From Elusimicrobiota bacterium (GTDB lineage Bacteria; Elusimicrobiota; Elusimicrobia; UBA1565; UBA9628): 64,000 nt of DNA. Positions 1 through 8,540 of this stretch are shown here, piece after piece. The position numbers and the translations under genes were made by a program. The notes beneath the pieces were generated by a model that was given only the letters and a program-made list of their open reading frames with translations, was not told the origin of the DNA and did no database searches. Each line of letters begins with the position of its first letter. The first letter of the stretch is position 1. The stretch is taken from the NCBI GenBank assembly GCA_016194705.1, contig JACQAZ010000021.1, forward strand, positions 62,001 to 126,000, read 5' to 3'.

Positions 1-2
1 AG

Positions 3-1712
3 AAACCGGCCGACTGGAGCGAGCTCGCTGCGCTGTCCGGAGTCGAATCGTACGACGATGCGAAGCTCGAGGCCCTGCGTCGCGGCGATCTGGCGGGCTG
101 TTTCGGCTCCGACTTCGGCGGTTTGAAGGTGAAGGATCCCTCGACGCTGCCGTCTGGAAGAATGAAGCTCGTCGACCGCATACTCGAGCTCGACCCCAAG
201 GGCGGACGCTACGGCCTCGGCCGCATCAAGGGCGAGGCCGACATCCGCCCCGACGACTGGCACCTCGTCTGCCATTTCTCGGACGACAACGTGATGCCGG
301 GCACCTTGATGTTCGAGTGCTGCCTGCATACTTTGAGAGTCCTTCTGCTGCGCCTGGGCTGGGTGGGCGGCAAGGACGCGGTCTGGTACGAACCGGTGCC
401 CGGCGTCAAGAGCCAGCTTAAGTGCCGCGGTCAGGTGCTCGCCTCGACCAAGAGGGTCGTCTACGAGATTTCGGTCAAGGAACTCGGCTACGGACCCGAG
501 CCCTTCGTGATCGCCGACGCCCTGATGTACTCCGACGGCAAGCCGATCGTGCTGATCACCGACATGTCCTTGCGCATTGGCGGCCTGAGCCGCGGCGGAC
601 TCGAGCGGCTTTGGAACAAGTCTTCTCAGCTGAAGAAGAAGGCGTTGTTCGACACGGACCGCATCACCGCGTTCGCGATCGGCAGGCCCTCGGAGGCTTT
701 CGGGGAGCCCTACAAGATCTTCGACTCGGAGCGCGTGATCGCGCGCCTGCCCGGCCCTCCGTACCAGTTCCTCGACCGCATCGTCGACATCCAAAACTGC
801 AAGCCGTTTGAGATGGCGCCCGGCGGCGAGATCGTCGCGGAGTACGACGTGCCGCCCGACGAATGGTACTTCAAGTCGAACGGCCAGCCGACGATGCCGT
901 TCGCCGTCCTGCTGGAGGTCGGTCTTCAGCCCTGCGGCTGGCTTGCCTCCTACGTCGGCTCAGCGTTGACGAGCCCGATCGACCTTTCTTACCGGAACCT
1001 CGGCGGGACCGCGACGCAGTTCCTCGAGGTCGGGCCGGATGTCGGCGTTTTGACGACGAAGGTCAAACTGACCAAGGTGTCCAGATCGGGCGGAATGATC
1101 ATTCAGAACAACGATTTCGAGATATCCTGCGCCAAGGGGCTTGTATATAAAGGAAAGACCGAGTTCGGCTACTTTACGAAGGAAGCATTGGGCCAACAGC
1201 TCGGCGTACGGGGGGCCAAGCCGTACGAGCCGTCCGCCCCAGGGCGGATGATCATCCCCTCGCGGGTCGCCGCCATGCCGGATGAGAAGCTCCTCATGCT
1301 CGACTCGGTCGCGTTCATCGAGAACGGCGGCCCAGCGGGACTCGGCTTCCTGCGCGGCAAGCGCCGCGTCGATCCCGCCGAGTGGTTCTTCAAGGCGCAT
1401 TTCCACCAAGACCCGGTGTGCCCGGGCTCGCTCGGCCTGGAGTCCTTCATTCAGCTCATGAAACTCTTTGCTCACGAAAAATGGGGGCGACTCTGTCCGG
1501 ACAGAGTTCGCTTCGAGAGCATGGTTCTAGGCATGGAACACAACTGGCTCTACCGCGGCCAATATACGCCGGTCAACAAACAGGTCGAGGTCTCGGCCGT
1601 GATCACGGCTGTCCACGACGCCGACAAGCTCGTGCGCGCCGACGGGTACCTTTCGGCGGACGGGCTGACGATCTATCGGATGAAGGACTTCACTTTGAGG
1701 CTCGCCGCGTGA
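3..1712 (+). CDS. pfaC: PUFA synthase PfaC-type subunit, C-terminal part (5' truncated)
   Basis: The reading frame is open to the left edge, so this is the 3' part of a longer gene; a TTG at 123 is only an internal codon. It shows at least three hot-dog (FabA-like) segments. The first contains CHFSDDNVMPGTL, and the last contains EWFFKAHFHQDPVCPGSLG, each with the His and Pro-Gly of dehydratase domains. The middle segment (PGPPYQFLDRI, then WYFKSNGQPTMPF and LQPCGWLASYVGSALTSP) lacks the His and is probably non-catalytic. This layout matches the dehydratase end of PfaC/OrfC proteins, which remove water during polyunsaturated chain building. The missing upstream part would be expected to hold the KS and chain-length-factor domains. 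It overlaps oleA by 4 bases (GTGA), so its product is probably channelled into olefin synthesis. The family call is firm; the exact product is inferred. Confidence 0.88.
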   Translation, partial: KPADWSELAALSGVESYDDAKLEALRRGDLAGCFGSDFGGLKVKDPSTLPSGRMKLVDRILELDPKGGRYGLGRIKGEADIRPDDWHLVCHFSDDNVMPGTLMFECCLHTLRVLLLRLGWVGGKDAVWYEPVPGVKSQLKCRGQVLASTKRVVYEISVKELGYGPEPFVIADALMYSDGKPIVLITDMSLRIGGLSRGGLERLWNKSSQLKKKALFDTDRITAFAIGRPSEAFGEPYKIFDSERVIARLPGPPYQFLDRIVDIQNCKPFEMAPGGEIVAEYDVPPDEWYFKSNGQPTMPFAVLLEVGLQPCGWLASYVGSALTSPIDLSYRNLGGTATQFLEVGPDVGVLTTKVKLTKVSRSGGMIIQNNDFEISCAKGLVYKGKTEFGYFTKEALGQQLGVRGAKPYEPSAPGRMIIPSRVAAMPDEKLLMLDSVAFIENGGPAGLGFLRGKRRVDPAEWFFKAHFHQDPVCPGSLGLESFIQLMKLFAHEKWGRLCPDRVRFESMVLGMEHNWLYRGQYTPVNKQVEVSAVITAVHDADKLVRADGYLSADGLTIYRMKDFTLRLAA

Positions 1713-2722
1713 ATTATTCGAAGGTCTACCTCGACGCCATCGGCTACGAACTCGCGCCGAACGTGGTCGCCTCGCGGGACCTCGAGGCGCGCGTCCTGCC
1801 CGTCTACGAGAAGCTCCGGCTGCCGCCGGGCCAGCTCGAGGCTTTGACCGGCATCAGAGAGCGGCGCTGGTGGGACGCGGGCTACAAGCTTTCCAAGGGG
1901 GCCACCCACGCGGGGAAGAAGGCTCTCGAGGCGGCCGGCGTCTCGCCGAAGGACATCGGCGCGCTGATCTACGCGGGCGTCTGCCGCGAAAGCTCGGAGC
2001 CCGCGACCGCGTGCGCGGTCGCCCACGCCCTCGGCATCGGGGCGGATGCCGCGATCTTCGACGTCTCGAACGCCTGCCTCGGCGTGCTCAACGGCATCCT
2101 GGACGTCGCCAACCGCGTCGAGCTCGGCCAGATCAAGGCCGGGCTGGTCGTCTCCTGCGAGTCGGCTCGCGAGATCAACGAGAGCATGATCGAGAGCATG
2201 CTCAAGAACCCGACGATGGACCATTTCCGCCTCTCGATGGCGACGCTGACGGGCGGCTCGGGCGCGGTGGCCGTGCTCATCACCGACGGTTCCTTTAATA
2301 AGGGAGGCCACCGGCTGCTTGGCGGCGCCTACAAAGCGGAATCGCGGCACCACGAGCTCTGCCGCTGGGAGCGCGACTTCATGTCGACCGACGCGGCGGC
2401 CGTGCTCAAGCACGGGACCCAGCTCGGCCGGCAGACCTGGGACGTGATGCTGCAAAGCCTGCGCTGGAGCCTGCGGGACGTCGACAAGGTCGTCTGCCAC
2501 CAGGTCGGCGGCGCGCACAAGAGCTCGATCCTCTCGACTCTCGGCATCGACGAGAGCAAGGACTTCTCGACATACGAGTACCTCGGCAACATCGGCACGG
2601 TCTCGGTCCCGATCACGGCCGCTCTCGCCGATGAGCGCGAGTTCATCGTCAAGGGCGACAAAGTGGCTTTCCTTGGGATCGGTTCCGGCCTCAATTGCCT
2701 CATGCTGGGATGGGAATGGTGA
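1709..2722 (+). CDS. oleA: OleA, acyl-CoA condensing thiolase for olefin synthesis
   Basis: 337 aa of the 3-oxoacyl-ACP synthase III/thiolase fold. OleA joins two fatty acyl thioesters head to head to give a beta-keto acid. Visible are ITGIRER-like residues near the N-terminus (LTGIRERRWW), the catalytic Cys at about residue 123 in SNACLGVLNG, the His in CHQVGGAHKSS, and the Asn region YEYLGNIGTVS. I start it at GTG 1709, which overlaps the upstream stop in a GTGA junction; longer readings upstream run through the pfaC frame and are not needed. The following oleB, oleC and oleD genes make the OleA assignment much more likely than FabH or a generic ketosynthase. Confidence 0.92.
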   Translation: MNYSKVYLDAIGYELAPNVVASRDLEARVLPVYEKLRLPPGQLEALTGIRERRWWDAGYKLSKGATHAGKKALEAAGVSPKDIGALIYAGVCRESSEPATACAVAHALGIGADAAIFDVSNACLGVLNGILDVANRVELGQIKAGLVVSCESAREINESMIESMLKNPTMDHFRLSMATLTGGSGAVAVLITDGSFNKGGHRLLGGAYKAESRHHELCRWERDFMSTDAAAVLKHGTQLGRQTWDVMLQSLRWSLRDVDKVVCHQVGGAHKSSILSTLGIDESKDFSTYEYLGNIGTVSVPITAALADEREFIVKGDKVAFLGIGSGLNCLMLGWEW

Positions 2723-3600
2723 GGCAGGATTTCCGCAAGGTCTACCCGTTTGCGGACCATTTTTGGGACCGGCAGGGCCTCAAGCTCCATTACGTCGACG
2801 AGGGCAAGGGCGAGCCCGTCGTGATGGTCCACGGCAACCCGACCTGGTCGTTCTACTGGCGCGAGCTCATCAAGGACCTCTCGAAGGACCACCGCGTGGT
2901 CGCCCCGGACCACATCGGCATGGGCCTCTCGGACAAGCCCGGCGACGACGCCTACCAGTACACTTTGCGCTCGCGCGTCGAGGACCTCGACGGCCTGCTC
3001 GACTTTCTCAAAGTCCGCGAAGACATCACCCTCGTCGTCCACGACTGGGGCGGGATGATCGGCATGAACTGGGCCTGCCGCAGGCCCGAGCGCGTCAAGC
3101 GCCTCGTGGTGCTCAACACCTGGGCCTTCGACTATCCCGAAGGCGCGCGCGTGCCTCCGGCGCTGGCTCTGGCGCGCAGCCCGCTGGGCGCCTTCCTCGT
3201 GCGTGGCTTAAATCTCTTCAGCCTCGGCGCGGCGATGACCTGCGTCAAGCCCGGCTCGATGTCCGGCCAAATCTTCAGCGGCTACATCGCGCCTTACGAC
3301 AGCTGGAACAACCGCAGGGCCGTCCACCGCTTCGTGCAGGACATCCCGGTCAACCCCCAGGACCCGGCCTACGACTTGATGAAATGGACGGGCGACCACC
3401 TGCATCAATTCGCGGGCAAGCCGATGCTGCTCATCTGGGGCGGCCGCGACTTCGTCTTCAACGACGTCTTCTACGAGGAGTGGCGCCGGCGCTTTCCGAA
3501 GGCTGAGACGCTGCACCTGCCGAAGGCGGGGCACTATGTCCTCGAGGACGCCTCCGAACGCATCGTCCCCGAGATACGCGCCTTCCTCGCCAGGAACTGA
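2716..3600 (+). CDS. oleB: OleB, alpha/beta-hydrolase (beta-lactone decarboxylase)
   Basis: About 294 aa and related to haloalkane dehalogenases. In Ole pathways this enzyme removes CO2 from the beta-lactone made by OleC, leaving the internal cis alkene. It has the oxyanion stretch VHGNPTWSFYWRE, the nucleophile elbow VHDWGGMIG with Asp at about residue 110, and the distal His in KAGHYVLEDA. Asp rather than Ser as nucleophile fits OleB and dehalogenases. ATG 2716 and GTG 2719 are both close to the oleA stop, and either could be the start; ATG 2710 is a third option. A plain haloalkane dehalogenase is possible from the sequence alone, but the context argues for OleB. Confidence 0.9.
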   Translation: MVRQDFRKVYPFADHFWDRQGLKLHYVDEGKGEPVVMVHGNPTWSFYWRELIKDLSKDHRVVAPDHIGMGLSDKPGDDAYQYTLRSRVEDLDGLLDFLKVREDITLVVHDWGGMIGMNWACRRPERVKRLVVLNTWAFDYPEGARVPPALALARSPLGAFLVRGLNLFSLGAAMTCVKPGSMSGQIFSGYIAPYDSWNNRRAVHRFVQDIPVNPQDPAYDLMKWTGDHLHQFAGKPMLLIWGGRDFVFNDVFYEEWRRRFPKAETLHLPKAGHYVLEDASERIVPEIRAFLARN

Positions 3601-3601
3601 G

Positions 3602-4234
3602 ATGAGAAGCATCCTTCTCGGACTCTCGCTCCTGGCCTGCGCCGCGCGAGCCGCCGACCGCTACCCGAGCGTCGCGGCTCTGCGCGCCGGCGAGGAGGAG
3701 GGCAAGGCCTTTCGCGTCGAGGCCGTCGACAGACACGCCCCCGTGACCGTCCTGGCGATTCACGGGGGCAGCATCGAGAAGGGCACCTCCGCGCTTGCCC
3801 GCGCGATCGCGGGAGAGGATTGGAGCCTCTATCTCTTCGAGGGCTTGCTCGGCGAGCAGGACTCGAAGCGTCTCCACGTGACCTCCTCGCATTTCGACGA
3901 TCCTCCGGCCGTCGCGTTGGCGACCCAAGCCTGGGTCGCGGTCTCGCTGCACGGGGAAGGAGACTCCAAGAGGGAGGTGTGCGTGGGCGGGGGGCACGCC
4001 GGCCTGCGCGAAGCCGCCGCCGCCGCTCTCACGGACGCGGGCTTTTCCGTCGAAGAGCCCTGCGCGCGCCTGCCGGGCATCAATCCCGTCAACATCGTCA
4101 ACCGGGCCAAGGAGGGGGGGCTCCAGCTCGAACTGACCGGCGGCTTGCGCGCGAGGCTCGCCGGCGACCGGGCCCTGAGGGAGCGCTTCGTCATGGCCGT
4201 GCGAAAAGCGGCCGCGCGCTTCGCCAAGAGATGA
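3602..4234 (+). CDS. Poly-gamma-glutamate hydrolase-like secreted protein within the ole operon
   Basis: 210 aa with a clear signal peptide (MRSILLGLSLLACAARAA, cut before DRYPS). The body resembles the phage-type gamma-PGA hydrolase family (PghP/YmaC, DUF867): AIHGGSIEKGTSALARAIA near the start, then HVTSSHFDDP, CVGGGH, and LPGINPVNIVNRA. These proteins are zinc amidohydrolases that cut gamma-glutamyl links. The ATG lies 1 base after the oleB stop, and the gene end overlaps oleC by 4 bases, so it is co-transcribed with both. A secreted hydrolase has no known place in the Ole pathway. Family assignment is by motif memory, and the role here is unknown. Confidence 0.72.
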   Translation: MRSILLGLSLLACAARAADRYPSVAALRAGEEEGKAFRVEAVDRHAPVTVLAIHGGSIEKGTSALARAIAGEDWSLYLFEGLLGEQDSKRLHVTSSHFDDPPAVALATQAWVAVSLHGEGDSKREVCVGGGHAGLREAAAAALTDAGFSVEEPCARLPGINPVNIVNRAKEGGLQLELTGGLRARLAGDRALRERFVMAVRKAAARFAKR

Positions 4235-5856
4235 AGGCCGCCGCCGAGAGCCCCAACGTCGCCTTGCGGCTCGGGCATTGGGCGACCAAATCGCCGAAGC
4301 GCGTCGCCGTCGTCTCCGGACGCGAATCCTTGAGCTTCCTGGCGCTCGACGAGGGCTGCGCGCGCCTGGGCGCCGGCCTCGAATCGGTCGGGATCTCCCG
4401 CGGCACCCGCGTGGCGATGATGGTGCCGCCGGGCATCGACTTCTTCGCCGTCGCCTTCGCCTTGTTTCGGATCGGCGCCGTGCCGATCCTCATCGATCCC
4501 GGGCTCGGCTTCGGGGGCCTCGGCCGCTGCCTCGCCGAGGCCGGGCCCGAGGCCTTCATCGGCTCGCCGAAGGCGCACCTGGCCCGCTGGCTCGGAGGCT
4601 GGGGCCGGCCGACGCTCAAGGTTCTCGTCAGCTGCGGGGCTCCGTGGCCGGGGGCGCACTCCGGCGCAAGGCTGGCGCGCGTGGGCGCGGGCTCGCTGCG
4701 CGCGCCTGTTTTGCCCGAGCCCGGGGAGACCGCCGCGATCCTCTTCACATCGGGCAGCACGGGCGCGCCCAAAGGCGCGGTCTACACCCATGAGATGTTC
4801 TCGGCGCAGGTCGAGCTGCTCGAGAAGGCCTTCGCGATCGAACCCGGCGAGGTCTCGGTCCCCACCTTCCCGCTCTTCGGCCTGTTCGACGTCGCTCTGG
4901 GCATGACGGCGGTCCTGCCGCGGATGGACTACACGCGGCCCGCGGCCGTCGACCCTCGGGAGATCGTCGGTGCGGTGCAGTCTCATCAGGCGACGCAGCT
5001 CTTCGGCTCGCCGGCCTTGCTCGACGCCGTCGGGCGCTTCGGGGAGGAGCACGGAGTCCGTCTGCCCTCGCTCAAACGCGTGATCTCCGCCGGCGCGCCG
5101 GTCCCGCCGCGGACGCTCAAGCGCTTCGCGGGCCTCCTGCGCGATGAGGCCGAGATCTTCACGCCCTACGGAGCCACCGAGGCCCTTCCCGTCGCGGTCA
5201 TCGGAAGCAAAGAGATCATCGATGAGACCGCGGCCGGCTCCGAGGAGGGCTTGGGCGCCTGCGTCGGCCGCGTCGTGCCCGGGCTGGAGGTCCATGTGAT
5301 CCGCATCGGCGACGTGCCGATCAAGTCCTGGTCCCACGATCTTCTCGCGGCGGAGGGCGAGATCGGCGAGATCGTCGTGAAGGGCCCCGTCGTCTCGGCG
5401 CGCTACGAGGCTCGGCCGGCGGACACCGCGCTCGCGAAGATCGCAGGTCGTGACGGCGCGGTCTACCACCGCATGGGCGACTTGGGATCGCGCGACGGGC
5501 TTGGCCGCCTCTGGTTCTGCGGGCGCAAGAGCCACCGCGTCAGGACCTCGCAAGGCACGCTGTATACGATCCCCTGCGAAGGGGTTTTCAACGCCAACCC
5601 CAAGGTCCGCCGCACCGCGCTCGTCGGCGTCGGCGCGCCGGGCGCCCAAATCCCGGTGCTCTGCGTCGAGCTCGAGCCGGAATTTCGGAGGCACAGGGTG
5701 GCCGTGCGCGAGGAGCTGTTCGCGCTGGCTTCCCGTCACGAGCACACGAGGGCCATCGAGACGATCCTGTTCCACGACGCCTTCCCCGTCGACATCCGCC
5801 ATAATGCCAAGATCTTCCGCGAGAAGCTGGCCGCCTGGGCCGCCCGGCGTCTATGA
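4231..5856 (+). CDS. oleC: OleC, AMP-dependent ligase forming beta-lactone
   Basis: 541 aa of the acyl-adenylate ligase superfamily. OleC activates the beta-hydroxy acid with ATP and closes it to a beta-lactone. The ATP loop reads ILFTSGSTGAPKGAVYTH (about residues 170-187), followed by the A5-type motif FTPYGATEALPVA and a C-terminal motif around HRMGDLGSRDGLGRLWFCGR and KIFREKLA. Length and motifs match OleC rather than long-chain acyl-CoA synthetases, which carry a larger N-terminal region. ATG 4231 overlaps the previous stop (ATGA), and the stop overlaps the oleD ATG in the same way, which suggests translational coupling. Confidence 0.92.
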   Translation: MKAAAESPNVALRLGHWATKSPKRVAVVSGRESLSFLALDEGCARLGAGLESVGISRGTRVAMMVPPGIDFFAVAFALFRIGAVPILIDPGLGFGGLGRCLAEAGPEAFIGSPKAHLARWLGGWGRPTLKVLVSCGAPWPGAHSGARLARVGAGSLRAPVLPEPGETAAILFTSGSTGAPKGAVYTHEMFSAQVELLEKAFAIEPGEVSVPTFPLFGLFDVALGMTAVLPRMDYTRPAAVDPREIVGAVQSHQATQLFGSPALLDAVGRFGEEHGVRLPSLKRVISAGAPVPPRTLKRFAGLLRDEAEIFTPYGATEALPVAVIGSKEIIDETAAGSEEGLGACVGRVVPGLEVHVIRIGDVPIKSWSHDLLAAEGEIGEIVVKGPVVSARYEARPADTALAKIAGRDGAVYHRMGDLGSRDGLGRLWFCGRKSHRVRTSQGTLYTIPCEGVFNANPKVRRTALVGVGAPGAQIPVLCVELEPEFRRHRVAVREELFALASRHEHTRAIETILFHDAFPVDIRHNAKIFREKLAAWAARRL

Positions 5857-6839
5857 GGGCGCTGGTCACCGGGGGCGGGGGCTTTCTCGGAGCGGCTCTT
5901 CTGCGCCGGCTCGTCGAAGGCGGCGCCGAGCTCGCGCGCAGCCTCTCGCGCGGGAGCTATCCCGAGCTCGAGAAGCTCGGCGTGGACTGCGTGCGGGGAG
6001 ACGTCTGCGACGGTGCTGCCGTCGCCAAGGCCACCGCGGGCGTCGACACCGTCTTCCACACCGCGGGCAAGGTCGGCCTTTGGGGCCGCTACCAGGATTA
6101 CCACGCGGCCAACGTCGAGGGGACCCGGCTGCTGCTCGAGGCGTGCCGCACGGCGGGAGTCCGGAGCTTGGTCTTCACGGGCTCGCCGTCGGTCGTCTTC
6201 GACGGCGGCGACGTGGACGGTTGGGACGAGTCGGCGCCGTATCCGGCGCGCTTCGATTCGTTCTACTCGCAGACCAAGGCCGAGGCGGAGAAGCTCGTGC
6301 TCGAGGCCGATGGGCCGAGATTCCACACCGTGTCCCTGCGGCCGCATCTGATCTGGGGACCCGGGGACCGGCACATTGCGCCCCGCGTCATCGCGCGGGC
6401 CCGGGCCGGCCAGCTCCGCCGCATCGGGGGCCTCAACAAAAAGGTCGACACGACCTACATCGACGACGCCGTCGACGCCCACCTCTTGGCCGCGGCCAGG
6501 CTCGACGGAGACCTCGGCGTCGGAGGCAGGGCCTATTTCATTTCGTCGGGAGATCCGCGCCCGCTGTGGGACGTCATCGACGGGATGCTGGGCGCGGCCG
6601 GACTGCCTCCGGTCGTCAAGAGCGTCCCACTGAGCGCGGCGAAAGCCGCGGCATGGGCCTGCGAGGGCGCCTACCGGCTGTTGGGCATCGAGAGCGAGCC
6701 GCGCTTTACGCGCTTCCTGGTGACCCAGCTCACGACGGCGCATTGGTTCGACATCTCGGCGGCGCGCCGCGATCTCGGCTATCGGCCGCGCGTGCGCCTC
6801 GAGGAGGGTCTGATCCGCCTCCGGGCCTCTTGGCGCTGA
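5853..6839 (+). CDS. oleD: OleD, NAD(P)H-dependent beta-keto acid reductase
   Basis: 328 aa extended short-chain dehydrogenase. OleD reduces the OleA product to the 2-alkyl-3-hydroxy acid used by OleC. The Rossmann glycine motif TGGGGFLG is at the N-terminus, and the catalytic Tyr-x3-Lys is in FYSQTKAEAEK at about residue 140. The stretch HTAGKVGLWGRY is typical of the OleD/3-beta-hydroxysteroid dehydrogenase-like branch. It starts with ATG inside an ATGA overlap with oleC and ends one base into the next gene (TGATG). Confidence 0.92.
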   Translation: MRALVTGGGGFLGAALLRRLVEGGAELARSLSRGSYPELEKLGVDCVRGDVCDGAAVAKATAGVDTVFHTAGKVGLWGRYQDYHAANVEGTRLLLEACRTAGVRSLVFTGSPSVVFDGGDVDGWDESAPYPARFDSFYSQTKAEAEKLVLEADGPRFHTVSLRPHLIWGPGDRHIAPRVIARARAGQLRRIGGLNKKVDTTYIDDAVDAHLLAAARLDGDLGVGGRAYFISSGDPRPLWDVIDGMLGAAGLPPVVKSVPLSAAKAAAWACEGAYRLLGIESEPRFTRFLVTQLTTAHWFDISAARRDLGYRPRVRLEEGLIRLRASWR

Positions 6840-7732
6840 TGTACCGCTCCATCTTCTCGCCTCTCTCCTCTCGCCAGCGCGCGGCGAACTTCGAGAGCTA
6901 CTGGGAATACTGCCGGGACCGCGGCGGCGAGCTCGACGAGAGGGAAAGGGACTTGTCCAGGAAGAGGGCGCGTCTTGACTCCTTTCGCAGGCACAGAGTC
7001 CTCTCCAGAAGGCCGCTGTCGGAGGGGGTCTTCCGCCGCAATCGCGTCCGCCTTCAAGACGATCCCGGGGGCATGGACCCGAAGGACCTGTTGTTCGCCA
7101 ACCTGTACCGGTTCGCCTACCACGAGTGGGCCGCGGTAACGACGGGCTGGGAGGCGACCGTGCCGCTGGCCAGGGCCAGGACCATCACCGACAAGATCGC
7201 GCGTTATCATGTGGCCGAGGAGATCTGCCACGGGCGGCTCTTCCTCGAGGTCTTCAGGACCTTCCACCTGGACGACCTCGCTTGGGCTCCGGTGGATCCC
7301 GCCACGCAGCGTGTCTACCGCATCTTCACCAGGCTGCCGGGACTCCTCCTCGACCAGCCCGCCTTCATCTCCGAACTGCTCGGCGTCGTGTTCTACCGCT
7401 TCGTCGACGGTCTTCTGGACGATTGCCTGCCCGACGAGCCCGAGGCGCGCGAGCGCGTGCGGGAACTCCTCCATGAGATCATGGTCGACGAGGTGGCCCA
7501 CATCGGCCAGCGCCGGAACTTCATCGGCCCGCTGGGCATCGCAGTCGCCCCGCACCTCCTCCCGTGGGTCTGCGGCTGGCTGTTCGGCGAGATGCTGGGC
7601 CGCATGCCCGCCGGCAGCCGCAGCCTCGACAACCGCGAGATGGTCGCGCAAGGCCTCGCGTTCGACTACAGCGGCCTGCCGCCGCGCGTCATGGAGCGGA
7701 CCTGGGTCCCAACCCAATGCATCCCATCATAG
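6839..7732 (+). CDS. Ferritin-like diiron protein co-operonic with ole genes
   Basis: 297 aa, largely alpha-helical, with no signal peptide. Two ExxH motifs are visible: in YHVAEEICHGRLF (about residue 127) and in IMVDEVAHIGQRR (about residue 221). Additional acidic and His residues lie in FAYHEWAAV and FISELLG, at the spacing expected for a four-helix carboxylate-bridged diiron site. Such enzymes use O2 as desaturases, oxygenases, deformylases or N-oxygenases. The gene starts in a TGATG junction with oleD, so it belongs to the olefin operon, and oxidation or desaturation of the hydrocarbon is a reasonable but untested idea. I do not recognise the exact family. Confidence 0.6.
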   Translation: MYRSIFSPLSSRQRAANFESYWEYCRDRGGELDERERDLSRKRARLDSFRRHRVLSRRPLSEGVFRRNRVRLQDDPGGMDPKDLLFANLYRFAYHEWAAVTTGWEATVPLARARTITDKIARYHVAEEICHGRLFLEVFRTFHLDDLAWAPVDPATQRVYRIFTRLPGLLLDQPAFISELLGVVFYRFVDGLLDDCLPDEPEARERVRELLHEIMVDEVAHIGQRRNFIGPLGIAVAPHLLPWVCGWLFGEMLGRMPAGSRSLDNREMVAQGLAFDYSGLPPRVMERTWVPTQCIPS

Positions 7733-8484
7733 ATCTCGGCTTGATCCAGCTGAAGACGTGGGGGCTCATGAACTCCCTCGCCTTGGGGGTCGCGCTCGTC
7801 GGCGCCTCGCATGAGGCGCGCTACAGGCGCGTGGATCCGAGAGTGCTGCTGCGCATGTGGCCCTGGGTCATCGCCTCCGGCGTGCTCGGCGCGCATCTGT
7901 ATTGGTGGGCGGCCGCCGCCGAGGGCGAGCGGAGCCTCGGCGCCTTCTTCCGCGTGATCGAGGGCACGGCCATCCAGGGCGGCATGATCGGCGGCGTCCT
8001 TGCGGCGCTGGTTTTCTTGAGGCGTCGAGGGCTCAGCGTCCTCGGCCATCTCGACGTGCTGGCTCCCGGGGGGGCGCTGGCGCATGGGATCATGCGCCTG
8101 GGCTGCTTCGCGGCGGGCTGCTGCTACGGCAAGCCCACGGCGCTGCCCTGGGGGATCGCGTTCTCGCATCCGTTCTCGGACGCTCCACGGGGAGTCCCGC
8201 TGCACCCCGCCCAGCTTTATGAGGCGGCGCTGGACATCCTTCTCGCGGGGCTCCTTCACCGGGCCGTGAAGGACGAGAAGCTCCCTGTGGGGGCGGTCTT
8301 CTGGCGCTACATCGGCGGCTACGGGGTCATCCGGTTCGTCGTCCAATTCTTCCGCGATGACGACGCCGGGCACCTCCTCTGGGGATTGGCGCACTCCCAA
8401 TATATGGCTCTGGCGATGCTGCTGCTGTCCTGCGCGCTCCTGAAGCGGCCTTTGGGTCGATTCCCAGAGATAAAAAATCAGTAA
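7717..8484 (+). CDS. lgt: Prolipoprotein diacylglyceryl transferase
   Basis: 255 aa polytopic membrane protein. Lgt moves diacylglycerol from phosphatidylglycerol to the lipobox Cys of prolipoproteins. The signature region reads AHGIMRLGCFAAGCCYGKP (about residues 124-142), and the C-terminal HPAQLYEA motif is also typical. ATG 7717 lies 16 bases inside the preceding gene and gives the usual short N-terminus (MHPIIDLG). It is the last gene of the ole run; a new promoter follows at 8491. Several lipoproteins in the window need this enzyme, so it may simply be the housekeeping copy, although its placement after ole genes is unusual. Confidence 0.88.
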   Translation: MHPIIDLGLIQLKTWGLMNSLALGVALVGASHEARYRRVDPRVLLRMWPWVIASGVLGAHLYWWAAAAEGERSLGAFFRVIEGTAIQGGMIGGVLAALVFLRRRGLSVLGHLDVLAPGGALAHGIMRLGCFAAGCCYGKPTALPWGIAFSHPFSDAPRGVPLHPAQLYEAALDILLAGLLHRAVKDEKLPVGAVFWRYIGGYGVIRFVVQFFRDDDAGHLLWGLAHSQYMALAMLLLSCALLKRPLGRFPEIKNQ

Positions 8485-8490
8485 ACCTGA

Positions 8491-8519
8491 TTGACAAATC
8501 CGCGTTTCGGACCTACCCT
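8491..8519 (+). promoter_or_regulatory. Sigma-70 type promoter for the kinase pair
   Basis: TTGACA at 8491-8496 and TACCCT at 8514-8519 are separated by 17 bases. The kinase ATG is at 8541 with a GGGGGA ribosome site just upstream. The same -10 sequence occurs in the promoter before the radical SAM gene at 39037. Confidence 0.72.
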
Positions 8520-8540
8520 TGGAGTGACGGCCCTGGGGGA

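Noticed and set aside
1382..2722. OleA with a 109-residue N-terminal extension
   Set aside because: The extension is an out-of-frame reading of pfaC; GTG 1709 gives the normal OleA length and a GTGA junction.
3829..5802. Long minus-strand open frame antisense to oleC
   Set aside because: The plus strand carries an unambiguous AMP-ligase; the antisense translation is Asp/Arg/Gly-rich with no motif.
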